This document shows positions 24,994-28,176 of a stretch of DNA of 28,176 nt, piece after piece (within the stretch, counting starts at the first letter, position 1; the number at the start of each line of letters is the position of its first letter). The notes beneath the pieces are model-generated. The model searched no databases, had not been told where the DNA came from, and saw nothing but the letters and a program-made list of their open reading frames with translations. The position numbers were made by a program, and so were the translations under genes. This DNA is from Fragilariopsis cylindrus CCMP1102 (taxonomy: Eukaryota > Bacillariophyta > Bacillariophyceae > Bacillariales > Bacillariaceae): the NCBI GenBank assembly GCA_900095095.1, contig FMBT01000654.1, positions 1 through 28,176 of the forward strand, in the 5' to 3' direction.

Positions 24994-27903
24994 TTATAGT
25001 GGTGAATACTCTAAATTTTTGAAATCATCTGCAAAAACCTCGTTGATAATGCTTCTTGTCTGTTCGTTCTTTGCAAATAGCATATAATTAGGGTAATTAG
25101 GTGTTTTGTTGCTGTGGTCCATTTCGAGTGGACCACTCTTGAGACATGGAATATGCTCGGCAAGCTTTGTTATATCCTTGCTGAGATCTTCAAGATGAAA
25201 AATTTCCTTTACGACCATCTCACCCTCAGGATCTACAAGCCAACTGGTCTGTGTACTGCTAAAGGTATCGTACACTTCGTTCCCGTGTCCGGCTGCACCA
25301 AACCTATAATGACTGGCGGTGTTAGGCGGGAAAGTCTTGTATACGTCGAGGATCCATTCATGGAAGGCGTCCATCTTTTCTTCATCGGACATTGAATCAA
25401 GGTCGAGCGTTGGAATCAGTCTCTCCTCACACTTATCGGTATTTTCTTGACAGCTACTAGCAAGGAAGAAGAAGTTGGACACTTGTCTAGCAAGAGGGTG
25501 TCTAACCACAGCGAATGTATATGCATCGTTCCAAGTCTTTCTTCCGTAATGATCTATATATGCATGTGCCGTTGCGTGAAAGGCACGATGGAAATCTTCG
25601 TTTTCGTCCCACCATTCACCTCCGTAATACTCTTCATCACACCGCTCTTCAAACATGCGGATGAGGCTTGTACCTCCGGTTTTGTTGATGTGTACAAATA
25701 AGAAAGGGATCTCCTCCTCATCATCGTCGCCATGCGCATGTTGTTGCTGCACAGCTTCATCTTCGGAATCAGATTCGTCATCATCATCATTCGAATTAGA
25801 TTCTCCTCTAAGAGTGCTACCTCCCTGCTGGTAGTAGTCTTCAACAATGGCAGCCGCACCGATGGTAAACCCGTGGTTTAACGTACTATGACCCCAGTAA
25901 TTGGGTATGTAAAGCATATCTCCGGATTTTTGGACGCACGTTAAAGACATCTTCTCGTCCAGTACTTCTGACACTTTCTCCGCCGACATACCAGTAATTC
26001 CTTTATATAATGGTGGACCAATCTTCCACTGTTTTGTTCCAACGTACAGGATGTTAAAGGCAGCCTCATGCCAGTGGTAGGTAGCGCCAGATGCGTCGCC
26101 ACCAAAGAAGACTTGCCAAGTAAGATCATCTCTATTTTCGACGAGCGGGAACCAATTCTTGATGGTACGGAATCCACCTCTCGGATCAAGAATATCACCA
26201 TCGTAATCCGGGTAAAGCTCTTCAAGATCCGATTGATGGGGGTGGAGGGCGTGGATCATCTTTTTTTCTGGCATCTCCTCACAAACAGCTCCCTTTTCCA
26301 TATCAATAATGGACATGTCCTCACTACATAGCTCTTGCTCGCTTAAAGGAGGGTATGCCGTGGGACCTACTTCAAATAATTCATTTGGATTGAATTTGTC
26401 TAACTTCTCCCAACTATTCTTAGAGAACATATCAAGTTCCATCTCGTCAGCTTGTCCTCTCATGGCTACTGGACGACCAGTAATAAAGTAATCCCTGTAG
26501 AAAACTTCCGCTGACAACTCCCCGTCGATAACATCAAAATCACAGCGGTCGTGATCAAACGAAGTCACAGAAGTTTCACTCCATCCTGATCTTTTGCCAC
26601 TCTTGTTGCCGTGGTGGCTATCTCTATGCTTTCTCCGTTGCTGACTACTGGCGCTTTCTTCAACTACTTCAATACCGAGGACGTTCCTTGCATCATAAGG
26701 ACGGATCGGTGAACCTTTCATCTTGACGTAATCTTCAACGGATCGATCGTACTCATCAATAATCATGGAATTATCTCCGTTAGTCAACACCTTCACAATC
26801 TCAGCGTACCCACCTCGAATAGCCTCCTGTATGGCATTGAGACTTCTACTACTACCCGGTTCATTCTGTACCGGTCTATAGAGAGGATCAAGACCGTGTT
26901 TGACTATCAACTTTTCCGCAACGAGGAGCATCCCCGCCTTGGCAGCCTCGATTAGCATGACGTCGTCGACAGCGACCTTGTCTTTTGGTTGGAGCTCCTC
27001 CATACTCCTTTCAATTGGGTATTCTTTCTTTTCTCGAAGACTGTTTTCGTTATTAGAAGGTCCCTTATCACGACCGACCAATACGCGATCAACGCACTCA
27101 AGCATACACCTAATTTTATCTGTAAATTTTATCTCGTCAGCATCTCGGAAAAAGGTAAAATCAATCTCATCATTGTAGCCTCTTTTGGGTCTCGTTGTTA
27201 ATACGTCGTCGTAGTGACAGGGGCCGATCACGGGTTGACTATATCCTTGATGATCACCCGGTGCAATATATCCTAATCTTGTCAAGTCAGCATAACATAC
27301 CTCATCTTGATCTTCATTGACAATGCCACCATGAAGATACTCGTGAGCATCGATGGCAGCTAGTATTTTTTTTGGTTCGCCCGAAACATCATTGCCGGAC
27401 TTGTCACGAATAACCCTCTCGACTCCCAAACTTTTAGTAGTAGAACCTGATTTTTCATCGGTTAGTATCCTACCTTGATTATTATTATCTATTTTGTTTT
27501 TATAGCACCATGTATAAAGATTTCCTGATATACCATTAATGTGGTGGTTCTCAGTACACTTTCCTCCTCCTAATGAGGATGAGGATGTGGATGAGGATGA
27601 AAGGTGGCGTGCCACCGCGGCTATAACAACCAGTGATAGAATTATCCCAATGATTACAACAGATATACCGATGAACAGTGACGATCTTCTACTACTACTA
27701 CTGCCTTTAACACGGCTTCTTCCGTCACGACCATTCCGGTATCGACTCTTTGATTGGTAGGCACCAACTGGGTCTAACGTACTGCTATTATTAGTGCTAA
27801 CACCACCATTATTCTTCTCTCGACAATGAGGCGACGATCTCCTTTGACGGACTTTTTGATCCATGCCGTTGAAGCCGTTGGAGCCGACGAAACCGTTTGC
27901 CAT
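24994..27903 (-). CDS. Type II membrane protein: ankyrin-like, JmjC/cupin_8 and sulfotransferase domains
   Basis: Single exon, 969 residues. A basic cytosolic tail (1-74) precedes one membrane helix (about 76-98, FIGISVVIIGIILSLVVIAA), so the bulk should face the ER/Golgi lumen. A Cys-containing region (116-270) follows. Residues 315-390 look like ankyrin repeats (VMLIEAAKAGMLLVAEKLIV; AIQEAIRGGYAEIVKVLTNG). Residues 455-692 form a JmjC/cupin_8 fold: TGRPVAMRG, YHWHEAAFNILYVGTKQWK (609-627) and GDMLYIPNYWGHSTLNHG (661-678). The metal site would be His610, residue 612 (His rather than Asp/Glu) and His672, with Lys in GTKQWK for 2-oxoglutarate. After an acidic linker (700-731), residues 732-969 are a sulfotransferase. 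The 5'-phosphosulfate loop is FVHINKTGGTSL (736-747), and the 3'-phosphate site is FAVVRHPLARQVSNF (797-811). Predicted chemistry is oxygenase plus PAPS-dependent sulfation of a secretory substrate; both are inferred from folds. Confidence 0.82.
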   Translation of the reverse strand: MANGFVGSNGFNGMDQKVRQRRSSPHCREKNNGGVSTNNSSTLDPVGAYQSKSRYRNGRDGRSRVKGSSSSRRSSLFIGISVVIIGIILSLVVIAAVARHLSSSSTSSSSLGGGKCTENHHINGISGNLYTWCYKNKIDNNNQGRILTDEKSGSTTKSLGVERVIRDKSGNDVSGEPKKILAAIDAHEYLHGGIVNEDQDEVCYADLTRLGYIAPGDHQGYSQPVIGPCHYDDVLTTRPKRGYNDEIDFTFFRDADEIKFTDKIRCMLECVDRVLVGRDKGPSNNENSLREKKEYPIERSMEELQPKDKVAVDDVMLIEAAKAGMLLVAEKLIVKHGLDPLYRPVQNEPGSSRSLNAIQEAIRGGYAEIVKVLTNGDNSMIIDEYDRSVEDYVKMKGSPIRPYDARNVLGIEVVEESASSQQRRKHRDSHHGNKSGKRSGWSETSVTSFDHDRCDFDVIDGELSAEVFYRDYFITGRPVAMRGQADEMELDMFSKNSWEKLDKFNPNELFEVGPTAYPPLSEQELCSEDMSIIDMEKGAVCEEMPEKKMIHALHPHQSDLEELYPDYDGDILDPRGGFRTIKNWFPLVENRDDLTWQVFFGGDASGATYHWHEAAFNILYVGTKQWKIGPPLYKGITGMSAEKVSEVLDEKMSLTCVQKSGDMLYIPNYWGHSTLNHGFTIGAAAIVEDYYQQGGSTLRGESNSNDDDDESDSEDEAVQQQHAHGDDDEEEIPFLFVHINKTGGTSLIRMFEERCDEEYYGGEWWDENEDFHRAFHATAHAYIDHYGRKTWNDAYTFAVVRHPLARQVSNFFFLASSCQENTDKCEERLIPTLDLDSMSDEEKMDAFHEWILDVYKTFPPNTASHYRFGAAGHGNEVYDTFSSTQTSWLVDPEGEMVVKEIFHLEDLSKDITKLAEHIPCLKSGPLEMDHSNKTPNYPNYMLFAKNEQTRSIINEVFADDFKNLEYSPL

Positions 27904-28176
27904 GATGCATGTACTGTAGTCAATACTACGGCGGCAATAATTGAGATCGTTTCGATTTATTTGTTGATTCTTTTTTTTAAATGGTACAGTACCCAGCCAA
28001 TTAGCTTATTGTTGTTGTTATGTTCGTAAATGATGACAACAATGTTCAATGTAACTTGAATTTGATACGGTAACGTCTACTTTGTGTTCTGTGTGGTCTT
28101 GTACTGTATCTGGCGTATCGGTAGTTGTATCAATTTTCGTCGAGTATCTTAGTGGAGTATGTAATATTATGTCAAA
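27904..28176. promoter_or_regulatory. Upstream region of the JmjC-sulfotransferase gene
   Basis: 273 bases to the window edge. They include TGTACTGTAG (27909-27918), GGTACAGTACCC (27983-27994, a perfect palindrome) and TGTACTGTA (28093-28101): three GTAC-centred words in one short promoter. No other signal is clear. Confidence 0.4.

Noticed and set aside
25447-25859. Plus- and minus-strand alternative frames inside the sulfotransferase region
   Set aside because: They are shadows of the 969-residue frame, which has clear conserved motifs throughout.

Overview
This is nuclear DNA from a photosynthetic stramenopile, most likely a diatom. Several predicted proteins begin with a signal peptide whose cleavage point is followed by Phe (AVA|FSPP, IPA|FGF, VLA|FP, CSA|FM). 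That is the 'ASAFAP-like' presequence used to enter complex plastids of red-algal origin. Genes are spaced 0.2-2 kb apart, on both strands, with short GT-AG introns (106-281 bp). Encoded homopolymers (Asn, Asp, Ser, Thr, Gln) and microsatellites are abundant. I saw no operon, phage, CRISPR, rRNA or convincing tRNA, and I cannot name the species.

Layout, left to right. 65-656 (-): small UBA-like protein whose frame is broken at an A8 run. 657-2363: long AT-rich intergenic stretch with an inverted-repeat element, TACAGTAC repeats and microsatellites. 2364-2715 (+): weak two-exon candidate gene. 2868-4058 (-): plastid-targeted, ketopantoate-reductase-like protein. 4699-5395 (+): cyclophilin A type isomerase whose ATG is split by an intron. 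5694-7521 (-): five-exon, membrane-anchored aldo-keto reductase. 7982-10033 (+): plastid MATE transporter. 10273-11255 (-): two-exon GNAT-like protein. 11384-11530: apparent decayed copy of the MATE 3' end. 11665-12711 (-): Mpv17/PMP22 protein. 13601-15290 (+): three-exon predicted thylakoid-lumen protein. 15647-17719 (-): GNAT-like domain broken up by very long low-complexity inserts. 18244-21945 (+): five-exon hybrid histidine kinase. 22478-24307 (+): zeta-carotene desaturase. 24994-27903 (-): type II membrane protein joining an ankyrin-like region, a JmjC/cupin_8 domain and a sulfotransferase domain.

The genes look like ordinary independent nuclear neighbours. Four are predicted plastid proteins: KPR-like, MATE, lumen protein and ZDS. 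The clearest pathway member is ZDS (carotenoid synthesis). The histidine kinase just upstream points the same way but is separated by about 530 bp and has its own presumed poly(A) signal, so I claim no functional link.

The most original object is the JmjC-sulfotransferase fusion. One predicted endomembrane protein carries a 2-oxoglutarate-oxygenase-like fold and a PAPS-dependent transferase fold, which suggests paired or sequential modification of a secretory substrate. Next in interest are the lumen protein with a C-terminal KOW-like segment and the fragmented GNAT protein. I did not see an undescribed multi-gene system.
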